34,761 nucleotides of DNA from Ramlibacter tataouinensis (GTDB lineage Bacteria > Pseudomonadota > Gammaproteobacteria > Burkholderiales > Burkholderiaceae_C), in the NCBI GenBank assembly GCA_002427815.1, contig DIZF01000066.1:1-34761 (forward strand), in the 5' to 3' direction. Every line of letters starts with the position of its first letter. The stretch's first letter is position 1. The notes below the pieces were generated by a model. It did not search any database. It was given only the letters and a program-made list of their open reading frames with translations, and was not told where the DNA came from. Positions 23,723 to 32,262 of this stretch are shown here, piece after piece. Both the position numbers and the translations under genes were made by a program.

Positions 23723-24255
23723 AGCAGGCAGCCGGTCATCGTGAAGTCATCCTCGGCGGCTCCGGTGGCCAGGGCCTGGTGCTGTCGGCGGTCCTGCTCG
23801 CCGAGGCGGCGATCCTGGAGGGCAAGAACGTGGTGCAGACGCAGTCGTACGGCATCGCCAGCCGCGGCGGCCTGTCGCTCGCGGAAGTGATCATCGACGA
23901 GGCCGAGATCATCTTCCAGCAGGTGCGCAAGCCCGACTGCGTGCTGGCGCTCACCGAGGAGGCGGCGAAGAAATACGAGTCCTGGGCCGCCAAGGGCGTG
24001 CCGGTCTTCTACGACAGCACCCTCGCGCGCGAGCGCAGCGGGCCCAATTTCCACGGCCATCCGTTCACGCAGATTGCCAGCGACCTGGGCAATGTCGGCA
24101 GCGTCAACATCCTGGCCTTGGGAACGATAGCGGCACGAACCGGCCTCGTCAGGCGCGAGAGCCTGGAACAACTGATCCGCAAACGCTTCAACGGCACCGC
24201 TGTGGGGCTCAACCTCCAGGTGCTGAAGGCCGGCAGCGAACTCGGGGCCAGCTGA
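23719..24255 (+). CDS. korC: 2-oxoacid:ferredoxin oxidoreductase gamma subunit
   Basis: A 178-residue gamma subunit with the glycine-rich GGSGGQGLVLSAVLLAEAAI (13-32) start, then QSYGIASRGGLSLAEVII (about 52-69), which defines the family. It completes the alpha-beta-gamma 2-oxoacid oxidoreductase. The ATG overlaps the korB stop (ATGA), and the next gene begins 26 bp downstream. Gene symbol is by family only. Confidence 0.92.
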   Translation: MKQAAGHREVILGGSGGQGLVLSAVLLAEAAILEGKNVVQTQSYGIASRGGLSLAEVIIDEAEIIFQQVRKPDCVLALTEEAAKKYESWAAKGVPVFYDSTLARERSGPNFHGHPFTQIASDLGNVGSVNILALGTIAARTGLVRRESLEQLIRKRFNGTAVGLNLQVLKAGSELGAS

Positions 24256-24281
24256 GACGCGCCATGCCGTCAAGGAGCGCA

Positions 24282-25892
24282 ATGGTGATTGGTATGAACA
24301 GAGCAAAGACAGCGCCGTGCCAGGAGGCGTGTCCTGCCGGCGTCGATGTGCCGCGCTACATCCGGCATATCCAGCACGGCCGTTTCGGCGAAGCCCTGGC
24401 CGTGGTGCGCGAGCGCATTCCCTTTCCCCTGGTCTGCGGCTACGCCTGCTTCCACCCGTGCGAGGCGAAGTGCGGCCGCAAGCAGTTCGATGCGCCGGTG
24501 GCGATCCGGATGCTCAAGCGCGTTGCGGCGGAGCGCGGCAGGGACGAAAGAGCGGCGCCGGTACCGCTGGCCGCGAGCGGCAAGAAGGCTGCCATCATCG
24601 GCTCCGGACCTTGCGGCCTCACCGCCGCCTGGTACCTTGCGCTGCAGGGGCACGACGTGACGGTCTTCGAAGCGCTCGGCCAAAGCGGCGGCATGTTGCG
24701 CTTCGGCATTCCCGCCTACCGCCTGCCCGATGACGTTGTCGATGAGGACATCCGTCTGATCGAACAGGCCGGCGTGAAAATCCGCACCGGCACGCGCGTC
24801 GAGTCGGCCGAGGCACTGCTGGATCAGGGCTTTGAAGCCGTGCTCATCGCTTCGGGCGCCTGGCGGGCCGCGAAAATGGGCATCCCGGGAGAGGAGACGG
24901 CGCAAGTCCTGGACGGCCTCGAGTTCCTCAGGAAAGTCAACGCCGGCGCGGCCCCGAAACTGGGCGATCGCGTCGTCGTCGTCGGTGGCGGCAACACGGC
25001 GATCGACGCGGCGCGGGTGAGTCGACGCCTGGGCGCCGAGGTCGTTCAACTCTATCGCCGCACCCAGGCGGAAATGCCCGCCTCGGCGGAAGAAATCGCC
25101 GATGCCCTCGCGGAGGGCGTGACGATCGAGTACCTGCGCGCGCCGGTGCGCATCGACCCAGGCGCGGTGACCTGCATCCGCATGGCGCTGGGGCCTGCCG
25201 ACGCGAGCGGCCGGCCGCGACCGGTGGCTGTCACCGGAAGCGAATATTCGATTCCCGCGGACACCGTGATCGTGGCCATCGGCCAGGAGGCGGATGTCCC
25301 CGCAGCGTCGGTAGCGCGGGAAGGAAGGGGCACGGTCGTGGTCCATGGTGAGACCCTGGCCACTTCCACCCGGGGCATTTTCGCGGGCGGCGACGCGGTG
25401 GCGGGTCCGGCCTCCATCATCGACGCCATAGGCCAGGGCAGAAGGGCGAGTATCGCCATCGATCGGTTCCTCGGAGGCAGCGGCGCCATCGACCGGTACC
25501 CGGGCGACGCAATGCGTTCGGAACCCGCTCAGGAAATGCCGCGCGGCACGGCGCGCAACCCATTTCGCACGATTCCCCTGAGGCAACGGCTGGCCGGTTT
25601 CGACCTGGTGGAGCAGGCTTATGACACCGCCACGGCGAAGCACGAAGCTGCGCGCTGCGTGTCCTGCGATCTGCGCGAATTCGACGTCGAGGTGAACCCG
25701 GCGGCGTGCAAGGACTGCGGCTACTGCCAGGAGGTGTGCGCACTCGACGTATTCGCGCGGTCCGACCAGTTCAATGCTGGCGGCTACCTGCCCGCGGTGG
25801 CTGCAAGAGCGCAAAGTTGCATCGGCTGCCTGCGCTGCCTGTACGTCTGCCCGGATTTCGCCATCACCATCACGGACCGACAGGTACAGTGA
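24282..25892 (+). CDS. NAD(P)H:ferredoxin-type flavoprotein (GltD-like) fused to 2[4Fe-4S] ferredoxin
   Basis: A 536-residue electron-transfer protein. The N-terminal Fe-S region has Cys13, Cys17, Cys52, Cys56, Cys60 and Cys64, as in the GltD small subunit. The FAD-binding motif is IIGSGPCGLTAAW (105-117), and a second Rossmann GGGNTAIDAA binds NAD(P). The C-terminal ferredoxin has two CxxCxxCxxxC clusters at 476/479/482/486 and 513/516/519/523. It can pass electrons from the 2-oxoacid oxidoreductase to NAD(P)+, or the reverse. ATG 24282 is preferred to 24264 because AAGGAG lies 4 nt upstream. Comparable subunits accompany Azoarcus-type 2-oxoglutarate or phenylglyoxylate oxidoreductases. Confidence 0.92.
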   Translation: MVIGMNRAKTAPCQEACPAGVDVPRYIRHIQHGRFGEALAVVRERIPFPLVCGYACFHPCEAKCGRKQFDAPVAIRMLKRVAAERGRDERAAPVPLAASGKKAAIIGSGPCGLTAAWYLALQGHDVTVFEALGQSGGMLRFGIPAYRLPDDVVDEDIRLIEQAGVKIRTGTRVESAEALLDQGFEAVLIASGAWRAAKMGIPGEETAQVLDGLEFLRKVNAGAAPKLGDRVVVVGGGNTAIDAARVSRRLGAEVVQLYRRTQAEMPASAEEIADALAEGVTIEYLRAPVRIDPGAVTCIRMALGPADASGRPRPVAVTGSEYSIPADTVIVAIGQEADVPAASVAREGRGTVVVHGETLATSTRGIFAGGDAVAGPASIIDAIGQGRRASIAIDRFLGGSGAIDRYPGDAMRSEPAQEMPRGTARNPFRTIPLRQRLAGFDLVEQAYDTATAKHEAARCVSCDLREFDVEVNPAACKDCGYCQEVCALDVFARSDQFNAGGYLPAVAARAQSCIGCLRCLYVCPDFAITITDRQVQ

Positions 25893-26146
25893 TGCCCATG
25901 AACGAAGCCACTCCATTTCCGCCTCTGCCCGACCGGCTGTCGATCGACCCGCACAGCCCCCACCACATTGCCGCGGTGTTCGAACATGACGTGGGTATCC
26001 GGTTGAACGACAAGGAACGCAAGGATGTCGAGGAATACTGCATCAGCGAGGGCTGGGTCAAGGTGCCCGCCGGCAAGACGCTGGATCGCAAGGGCAAGCC
26101 GCTGATGATCACGCTGAAGGGCAAGGTCGAGGCGTTCTATCGATAG
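25892..26146 (+). CDS. DUF3297 family protein
   Basis: An 84-residue protein matching DUF3297: PDRLSIDPHSPHH, GIRLNDKERKDVEEYCISEGW and a C-terminal KGKPLMITLKGKVEAFY. It is small, soluble and conserved in proteobacteria, with unknown function. The ATG at 25892 overlaps the preceding stop (TGATG), so it is translationally coupled to the kor genes; an ATG at 25898 is equally likely. The coupling links it to the oxidoreductase by position only. Confidence 0.85.
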   Translation: MPMNEATPFPPLPDRLSIDPHSPHHIAAVFEHDVGIRLNDKERKDVEEYCISEGWVKVPAGKTLDRKGKPLMITLKGKVEAFYR

Positions 26147-26187
26147 GTGAATTGAGTGCGCCGGGCCTGAGTTGTGCGGCTCCGCGC

Positions 26188-26856
26188 TTACGCCGGCGCC
26201 GACCTCGGCTGTCCGTAGAGCTGTGAGGCCGTTTCGATGTTGCGCACCACGTGCTGTTCCATGAACAGGGCGGCGTTGACCAGATCACCCTTGATGAGAA
26301 ACCTGATGATCTTCTCGTGCTCGGAGATCGCTTTGCTCTTTTCAAAGCGGCTGGCCAGCAAAGCGAACCGGATCGGCTGGGCCATTTCATTCAACGTCTC
26401 GATGGCTCTTTGCAGGGGCTCGTTGTTTGCCGTCTGCACGATGGCGTTGTGAAACGCGACGTTCGCTTCCAGGTAAGCCTCGATATTCCTCGCGGCGAAG
26501 TGCTTCGTCATGGCCGCATTCGCCGTGCGCAGGGCGACGATCAACTCATCCAGCGGCTTTCCCGCCAGGGCTTCAACGCTGTGGCGCTCCAACAGGCCGC
26601 GCAAACGATAGATCTGCTCGGTCAGCTCCGGGGAATACTCGCGCACCCGGAAGCCCCGGCGCGGTTCGTGCGTCACCAGGCCGCGCAGCTGTAGCAGCCG
26701 TAGCGCCTCCCTGAGCGGGCCGCGGCTGGTGCCATATTCGGTTTCGAGCTGCTGTTCGCGCAGCGCGTCGCCGGGCGGGTAGCGGCCCGTGATGATGCCG
26801 CGCCTGATCTTCTCCATCAGATAGTAGGGGATCGGTTGCGGAATGGTGGTGGTCAT
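26188..26856 (-). CDS. GntR/FadR-type (FCD) transcriptional regulator
   Basis: A 222-residue regulator with an N-terminal winged helix (about 8-75, including GDALREQQLETEYGTSRGPLREALRLLQLRGLV) and a C-terminal helical FCD effector domain (about 85-210). FCD regulators bind carboxylate or CoA-type ligands. The ATG at 26856 overlaps the stop of the upstream deacetylase-like gene (ATGA), so it is the distal gene of the liv operon with no promoter of its own in view. This placement implies autoregulation together with the pathway it controls. Confidence 0.93.
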   Translation of the reverse strand: MTTTIPQPIPYYLMEKIRRGIITGRYPPGDALREQQLETEYGTSRGPLREALRLLQLRGLVTHEPRRGFRVREYSPELTEQIYRLRGLLERHSVEALAGKPLDELIVALRTANAAMTKHFAARNIEAYLEANVAFHNAIVQTANNEPLQRAIETLNEMAQPIRFALLASRFEKSKAISEHEKIIRFLIKGDLVNAALFMEQHVVRNIETASQLYGQPRSAPA

Positions 26857-27773
26857 ACCATGAACGGCTGGTGCATACGCCAGTGCTGCGCCACGTCGAG
26901 GCGGCGGCAGAGCCAGACCTTGTCGTGTTTTCTGACGTGATCGAGGAAAGCGGCCAGCGCATGCGCACGGGCGGGACGGCCGGTGATGCGCGCATGCAGG
27001 CCGACGGACATCAGTCGGGGCGTCTGCGCTCCCTCCGCGTAGAGCTGATCGAAGGTTGCCTTCAGGTAGTTCTCGAAGTCGAAAGGCGTCGAAAATCCGG
27101 CGGGCGTTGCGAACTTGCCGTCGTTCGCGTCCATGGTGTAAGGCACGATCAGGTGGGGCTTGCCCTCCACGTCGACCCAGTAGGGGAGCTCGTCGTTGTA
27201 GGCGTCGGAGTCGTAGAGGAATCCACCCTCCTGCACCAGCAGTCGCCGGGTATTCTCGCTCGCGCCGTAGCGGCAGTACCAGCCCAGGGGCCGCGTTCCG
27301 GTGGTGCGAACGAGCGATTCGATCGCCCGGACTATGCGTTCCTGCTCCTCGGCGGCCGAGAGGCGAAACTGTTCTTCCCAGCGGTAGCCGTGGCAGCACA
27401 CGTCGAAGCCCGCAGCGGCTATGGCTTCCGCCGCTTGGGGGTTGCGCTCCAGCGCCAAGGCGCACCCGAACACCGTGGCCGGCACCTCGCGCTCGCGCAG
27501 GATCTGCATGATCCGCCAGAAACCGACCCGGCTCCCGAATTCGTACATGCTCTCGAAGGCCATGTCGCGCTGGCCGGCGGGGACGCGTCCACCCGGTGCT
27601 TCGGCCAGGCCCAGCTCGGTCCGGCCGTCACCGTCGGCATTGTTGTACTCGGAGCCCTCTTCGTAGTTGATGACGATCTGCAGCGCCACCCGGGCCTCGC
27701 CGGGCCAATGGGGATGCGGCGGATTGGGGCCATAGCCGGTGAAGTCGCGTGTCGGGGTCCAAAGTTGCGTCAT
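26853..27773 (-). CDS. puuE: PuuE-like cyclic amide hydrolase (NodB/polysaccharide deacetylase fold)
   Basis: A 306-residue protein closely following the Pseudomonas allantoinase PuuE: DFTGYGPNPPHPHWPGEARV (about 10-29), INYEEGSE (35-42), ESMYEFGSRVGFWRI, CCHGYRWEEQF with metal-ligand His, GFLYDSDAYNDELPYW and GLHARITGRPAR. Relatives hydrolyse allantoin or open cyclic imides. Its place beside an N-carbamoylsarcosine-amidase-like gene, a CoA transferase and a CitE lyase, rather than uricase genes, makes a cyclic imide or ureide substrate as likely as allantoin. Adjacent genes share the strand; the GntR gene overlaps its stop. Confidence 0.88.
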   Translation of the reverse strand: MTQLWTPTRDFTGYGPNPPHPHWPGEARVALQIVINYEEGSEYNNADGDGRTELGLAEAPGGRVPAGQRDMAFESMYEFGSRVGFWRIMQILREREVPATVFGCALALERNPQAAEAIAAAGFDVCCHGYRWEEQFRLSAAEEQERIVRAIESLVRTTGTRPLGWYCRYGASENTRRLLVQEGGFLYDSDAYNDELPYWVDVEGKPHLIVPYTMDANDGKFATPAGFSTPFDFENYLKATFDQLYAEGAQTPRLMSVGLHARITGRPARAHALAAFLDHVRKHDKVWLCRRLDVAQHWRMHQPFMV

Positions 27774-27819
27774 GAAGCCACCACCAAAAGGATGAATGAG
27801 TGAAACCCGGGCATTCTCG

Positions 27820-28707
27820 CTAAGCGACCATTCCCAGGCGCCGGGCCAGCGCGACCAGGCGCTCGGCCTGGGTGATGAACGGCCCGTCCACCAGCCGGCC
27901 GTCCACGGTGAATGCGCCGATGCCGCGGCCGAGATGGTCCCTGGCCGCTTCGACCACCCGCAAGGCATGTGCGATATCGGCCTCGCCGGGCCGGAACACC
28001 TCGTTCGTCATGGCGATCTGCGAGGGGTGAATGCAGCTTCGGCCGGCGAAACCCAGCTGGCGCGCCGCCTCTGAATCGCGGCGGTAACCCACCTGATCGC
28101 TGTAGTTGACATAGGCGCCATCGAAGGCATCGATGCCGGCCTCGCCGGCGGCCATGCGGACCGCCGTGCGGACGTATTGCGTGGCGGCCGGCTCCCCGGA
28201 TGCGATGCCCAGCGGGGCGAAGAGATCGCCGTAGCCGATCTGCAGTCCGATGACACGCGGATGGGCCAGGGCGATATCGGCCGCCAGGCGCAGCCCGCGG
28301 GGCGACTCGATGTTGGCCAGGATGCCCAAGGGCCGAGCGATTCCACGCTCGCGCTCCAGCACCTCGATTGCAGCGACGGCCTGGCGGACGGTGTCGGCCG
28401 ATTCCACCATTGGAAGGTTGACGATGTGCAGTGCCGGCCAGACCACCGCAGCGAGATCCTGGGCGAAGTGCGGCGTGCTGCAAGCATTGACGCGCACGAT
28501 CAGGATCTTGTCCGCCCGCACGACCTGTGCTGTCGATAAACCTGCCAGATCGCCCTGCAAAAGTTTCCTCAGTTCCGCCCGCGCCGCCGGTTTGCGCTCG
28601 GGCGCGACGGCGTCTTCCAGGTCGAAGGAAATGGCGTCTGCGGCGCTCTCGAGCGCCTTGGCGAACAGCTCGGGCCTGGCTGCCGGTACGAACAGTTTGC
28701 TTCTCAT
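27820..28707 (-). CDS. CitE/HpcH-family CoA-ester lyase or aldolase
   Basis: A 295-residue TIM-barrel protein of the HpcH/HpaI-CitE group. MRSKLFVPAARPELFAKALES, ISFDLEDAVAPERK (about 26-39) and RVNA carry the acidic and Arg residues of the active site; ANIESPRGL and GYGDLF complete the Mg2+ site. Members cleave (citramalyl-, malyl-, citryl-)CoA or make C-C bonds. The ATG at 28707 overlaps the upstream amidase stop (ATGA). In this operon it may cleave the CoA ester made by the CoA transferase. Confidence 0.9.
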   Translation of the reverse strand: MRSKLFVPAARPELFAKALESAADAISFDLEDAVAPERKPAARAELRKLLQGDLAGLSTAQVVRADKILIVRVNACSTPHFAQDLAAVVWPALHIVNLPMVESADTVRQAVAAIEVLERERGIARPLGILANIESPRGLRLAADIALAHPRVIGLQIGYGDLFAPLGIASGEPAATQYVRTAVRMAAGEAGIDAFDGAYVNYSDQVGYRRDSEAARQLGFAGRSCIHPSQIAMTNEVFRPGEADIAHALRVVEAARDHLGRGIGAFTVDGRLVDGPFITQAERLVALARRLGMVA

Positions 28708-29420
28708 GACGTGCCGTCCTTCAGGCCCGATGCCGGTGCAGCAGGCAGCCCCTGCAGGTAGGCGAGCGCCTGTTCCACGCCGACCACGTCCGCGAACTGG
28801 CGGTCCATGTCGAAGAGCGAGATGGCGTGCGAGATGGGAATGCGGTCAAACACCGCCTCCTGCGGCACGATGGCGCGATAGTTGTAGGACGCGGCGTCGA
28901 ATACCGTGGCGCGGATGCAGTTGCTGGTCGCGCCGCCCACGATGATCACGGTGTCGATCTGCCGCTCCACGAGGTAGCCCAGCAGGGGCGTGCCATGAAA
29001 GCCGCTTGGCTTCTTCTTGACGAAGACAAGGTCGTTGGGTCCCGGCTGCAGTTGCGGCACCAGTTGCGCCCCGGTCGAGCCAGCGAGGCACCAATGGTCA
29101 CTTTCCAGCAGGTCGCGCTTGCGCCGGTACACGCCGATGTCGCTGCCGCTGCGGTCCAGCTCGAACCGCGTGAAGAAACACGGCACGCGCGCGGCTTGCG
29201 CCGCGCTCACGACCTTTGCGATCTCTCCCACGGCGCGCCGGCCGACGTCGCCGCAACTCGACGGCCAGGCGGCGTCGTTACCGTCTTCGCCGACCATGTA
29301 TTTCTGCGCATCGATCACGACGACGGCCGGCCGCGCGCCGAAACCCATGCGGCGTCCGAAGCGCCCATGCGCGATCACCGCGCGGTCCTGTTCGGTCAGG
29401 AAAGAGTCCCAGGGCATCAT
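28704..29420 (-). CDS. N-carbamoylsarcosine amidase-like hydrolase (isochorismatase superfamily)
   Basis: A 238-residue isochorismatase-like amidohydrolase. The Asp-Lys-Cys triad is visible at Asp37 (VVVIDAQKYM), a Lys in VKKKPSGF (Lys135 by spacing) and Cys168 (GGATSNCIRAT). Similar enzymes remove the carbamoyl or amide group from N-carbamoylsarcosine, ureidoacrylate or maleamate. I chose the ATG at 29420, with AAAGGA about 8 nt upstream; a TTG at 29444 is less likely. It is co-directional with the PuuE-like and CitE-like genes and overlaps the latter by an ATGA. Confidence 0.9.
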   Translation of the reverse strand: MMPWDSFLTEQDRAVIAHGRFGRRMGFGARPAVVVIDAQKYMVGEDGNDAAWPSSCGDVGRRAVGEIAKVVSAAQAARVPCFFTRFELDRSGSDIGVYRRKRDLLESDHWCLAGSTGAQLVPQLQPGPNDLVFVKKKPSGFHGTPLLGYLVERQIDTVIIVGGATSNCIRATVFDAASYNYRAIVPQEAVFDRIPISHAISLFDMDRQFADVVGVEQALAYLQGLPAAPASGLKDGTS

Positions 29421-29497
29421 GGTTTGATTTCCTTTTGCATCCAATGCGTGGCTGTGCGAAGCAGGAGTCCGGCGGGGGCGAACAGGCGTCCATCGCC

Positions 29498-30673
29498 TCA
29501 GGTCAGAACACCGGCCGCCCGCAGCGCAGCGATCTCGTCTTCCCGGTAGCCCAGGCTGGCCATGACCTCGTCCGAATGCTGGCCGAATGTCGGTGCTGCA
29601 CGCGGTAGCACCTCGTCAGCGCCGCTGAACTTGATGGCCCGGGAGAGTCCGCGATAGTGTCCGACCGTCGGATGATCGAAGGTTGCGACGATTCCTTCAG
29701 CCAGGACCTGCGGATGGTCGAACATGTCTTCGATCTCGCGCGCCGCCGCGCACGGCACGCGTTCACCGAAGATGGCCTCCCACTCCTGTGCGCTGTGCGC
29801 CTGCAGTGCCTCGCGAACCTTGGGCACCAGCTCGGCTGCGTGCTCGGCGCGCTTGCGCACGGTGTCATAGCGCGGGTCCGCTGCCAGTCCGGGAAGGCCG
29901 ATGAGCTCGCACAGCGCGCTCCAGAAATGTGTCGTGTTGGCCGAGATGTACAAGCTGCCTGCGCGAGTAGGGTACAAGCCGGTGATCCCCCCCGAGCGCA
30001 TGTCGCGGTAGACGTCGCGCGGCTCGTTGGCCGCCCAGACGAAGCGCGCGGACTGCATGGCCAGCGCGCTGCGCAGCAGCGAGATGCCGACCCACTGGCC
30101 CTTGCCGGTGCGTTCGCGCTGGTACAGCGCGGACGCCACGCCGCCGGCGAGCAGCGCAGCCGCGTAGTAGTCGACAACCGAGCCATAGACGATCTGCGGA
30201 TTTTCCGGGGAGCCCTGCATGGCGCAGATGCCGGTCATGGATTGCAGCACCTGGTCGTAACCCGCCTTGTCGCGCAGCGGGCCGGTCTCGCCATAGCCTG
30301 TCACCGCGCAGCAGATGATGCGCGGATTGAGCGTGCTCAGCGTTTCGTAGTCGATGCCAAGCCGCTCCGGCACGCCGGGCCGGAAGTTGTGGACCAGGAC
30401 ATCGGCATCGCGCAGCAGCCGATGAAGGATCTCGCGGCCCTGGGGCAGCTTCAGGTCCAGCACGATGCCCGACTTGCCGCGGTTCACGCCCAGGAACGCG
30501 CGTCCCTCGGCCTGCAATGTCGACGGGTACTTGCGCAGATTGTCGCCACCGGGTGGCTCGATCTTGATGACGTCGGCGCCCTGGTCGGCCAGCAGCGTGC
30601 AGCCGTAGGGGGCGGCGATGTAGCCGCTCAGGTCGAGGACTCGAATGCCCGAGAGTGGGCCGTTGTCTGTCAT
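29498..30673 (-). CDS. Class III (CaiB/Frc-type) CoA-transferase
   Basis: A 391-residue CaiB/BaiF CoA-transferase that moves CoA between acyl groups. It has RVLDLSGYIAAPYGCTLLAD at the N-terminus, DVIKIEPPGGDN, FLGVNRGKSGIVLDLK, VHNFRPG and TGKGQWVGISLL. Asp168 in VVDYYAAALLAGG aligns with the catalytic Asp of formyl-CoA transferase (Asp169) and is intact. The ATG at 30673 gives the usual start; a longer frame to 30736 is not supported. The gap to the amidase gene is 77 bp and to the SDR gene 37 bp. Confidence 0.92.
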   Translation of the reverse strand: MTDNGPLSGIRVLDLSGYIAAPYGCTLLADQGADVIKIEPPGGDNLRKYPSTLQAEGRAFLGVNRGKSGIVLDLKLPQGREILHRLLRDADVLVHNFRPGVPERLGIDYETLSTLNPRIICCAVTGYGETGPLRDKAGYDQVLQSMTGICAMQGSPENPQIVYGSVVDYYAAALLAGGVASALYQRERTGKGQWVGISLLRSALAMQSARFVWAANEPRDVYRDMRSGGITGLYPTRAGSLYISANTTHFWSALCELIGLPGLAADPRYDTVRKRAEHAAELVPKVREALQAHSAQEWEAIFGERVPCAAAREIEDMFDHPQVLAEGIVATFDHPTVGHYRGLSRAIKFSGADEVLPRAAPTFGQHSDEVMASLGYREDEIAALRAAGVLT

Positions 30674-30710
30674 GCTGTGCTTTCGAGTTCGTGAGCGAGG
30701 CCACGTTCCC

Positions 30711-31469
30711 CTAGTGCGAGTACCGTCGCGCGCCACCGTCTACGTGGATCACCTGTCCGGTGATGTAGCGCGCCAGTGGGGACGCCAGGAAGGTCACCAG
30801 CACGGCCAGGTCGTCGGGCTCGCCGATGTAGCCCGCCGGACAGTTCTGGGCCACCCACTGGCTCTGTGCCTCGGGCGTCGGCAAGAGCCGGTTGTCGATC
30901 TGCTCCGAATGAATGCGACCCGGCGCAATGCTGTTCACCGTGATGCCGTCCTTGCCGACCGCGCGTGACAGCGCCTTGGCCCAGATGTGCGTGGCCCCAT
31001 TGGGCGGCACGCCGCCGTTGATGGCCACCGGCTCGTCGCCGCCCGTCAGGTTCACGATACGGCCGAAGCGGCGCGCCTGCATGTCGCCGACGAACGCATG
31101 CGCCAGCTCGCGCGCCGCATGGAAGTTGAGGTACATCGCGTCTTCCCACTGTTCAAGCGTGCCGAGGCCGTCGAACGGGCGCGAACCGCCCGCGTTGTTG
31201 ATCAGGATGTCCAGGTGCCCGAGTTGGTCGACGACTTGCTGCCTGATCAGCTGCGGCGCATCCCTGCGGGTGATGTCGCACACGATGGCCAGCGGGCGCC
31301 GCAAACCCAGCGCCTCGATCTCGTCGGCCAGTGTTTCCAGCAAGGCCCCGCGCCGGGCCACGATGGCAAGGCTGCAGCCTTCCCGGGCCAGCATGCGGGC
31401 GATGGCGCGACCCAGACCGACGCTGGCACCGGTGATGAGGGCGGTCTTTCCCGAAAGTTGAAGGTCCAT
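30711..31469 (-). CDS. SDR-family protein lacking the canonical Tyr-x3-Lys
   Basis: A 252-residue short-chain dehydrogenase fold. The cofactor motif TGASVGLG (13-20), NNAG (91-94) and PG after the last core strand (GITVNSIAPG) are standard. In the catalytic region there is no Tyr at all between residues 140 and 200: the nearest K-pattern is HIWAK (161-165), and by spacing from GITVN the Tyr/Lys sites are Gly/Asn. Ser at the active-site strand is replaced too (NLTGGDEP). A bifurcated or non-redox role is possible. The ATG at 31469 has AGGAG about 10 nt upstream. It follows livF by 24 bp. Confidence 0.85.
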   Translation of the reverse strand: MDLQLSGKTALITGASVGLGRAIARMLAREGCSLAIVARRGALLETLADEIEALGLRRPLAIVCDITRRDAPQLIRQQVVDQLGHLDILINNAGGSRPFDGLGTLEQWEDAMYLNFHAARELAHAFVGDMQARRFGRIVNLTGGDEPVAINGGVPPNGATHIWAKALSRAVGKDGITVNSIAPGRIHSEQIDNRLLPTPEAQSQWVAQNCPAGYIGEPDDLAVLVTFLASPLARYITGQVIHVDGGARRYSH

Positions 31470-31493
31470 CAAGACATCTCCTGCGTGTGGGAC

Positions 31494-32204
31494 CTAAAGG
31501 CCCAGATACGCCTTGCGCACCCGGTCGTTGCCCGCGAGTTCTTCGGCCGGGCCTTCGATGGCAACCTGCGCATGCTCCAGCACATAGGCGTACTTCGCCA
31601 GCTTGAGGGCCTGCGCGACGTTCTGCTCCACCAGCAGCACACCGATGCCGCGCCGGGCGATGGTGCTGATCACCGACATGACCTGCCGCACCATGATCGG
31701 CGCCAGCCCCAGCGAAGGCTCGTCCAGCAGCAGGTACTTGGGCTGTGACATCAGGCCCCGCGCAATCGCGCACATTTGCTGCTCGCCCCCGGACAGCAAG
31801 CCGGCGTCCTGCGACAGGCGCTCCTTGATGATCGGGAAGATCTGGAACAGCCATTCGAGCGTCTGAGCCTGTTTGGCCCGGCTGCGGGGTATGTAGGCGC
31901 CCATTTCGAGGTTCTCGCGGACGCTCATGAACGGGAACAGTGCCCGACCCTGCGGCACATGGGCCAGGCCCGCCTCGACCCGCTCATGCGCCGACAGCTG
32001 TCCGATGTCGGTGCCGTCCAGCAACAGGGTGCCGCCCTTGACGTCCACCAGCAAGCCGGAAAGGGCATTGAGCGACGTGGTCTTGCCGGCGCCGTTGGCG
32101 CCGAGCAAGGACACAATGCTTTCCGGCGGAACGCTGAAACTCACGTCGCGCAGAACGATCACGTCGCCGTAGCCGGCGGTCAGGTTCTTCACTTCGAGGC
32201 TCAT
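31494..32204 (-). CDS. livF: Branched-chain-type ABC transporter ATPase (LivF)
   Basis: A 236-residue ABC ATPase. Walker A is LLGANGAGKTT (about 33-43), the signature LLSGGEQQMCAIAR, and Walker B is KYLLLDEPSLGLAP. It is the LivF-type partner of livG, livM and livH. The gap to livG is 58 bp. With them it drives uptake of amino-acid-like or carboxylate substrates; the binding protein is not in this window. Confidence 0.95.
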   Translation of the reverse strand: MSLEVKNLTAGYGDVIVLRDVSFSVPPESIVSLLGANGAGKTTSLNALSGLLVDVKGGTLLLDGTDIGQLSAHERVEAGLAHVPQGRALFPFMSVRENLEMGAYIPRSRAKQAQTLEWLFQIFPIIKERLSQDAGLLSGGEQQMCAIARGLMSQPKYLLLDEPSLGLAPIMVRQVMSVISTIARRGIGVLLVEQNVAQALKLAKYAYVLEHAQVAIEGPAEELAGNDRVRKAYLGL

Positions 32205-32262
32205 TGGGTAACCTCCGCCCTGCGGGCTGCGGTGCTATGAGCCTCCGGAACGGCCGAGCGGC

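Noticed and set aside
24270..25916. 548-codon minus-strand frame opposite the GltD-like flavoprotein
   Set aside because: Shadow; the plus strand has FAD, NAD(P) and ferredoxin motifs in order.
29498..30673. Apparent loss of the catalytic Asp in the CoA-transferase (Arg201 in the ISLLRSAL segment)
   Set aside because: On rechecking the alignment, the catalytic Asp corresponds to Asp168 (VVDYYAA), which is present; Arg201 is not the active site.
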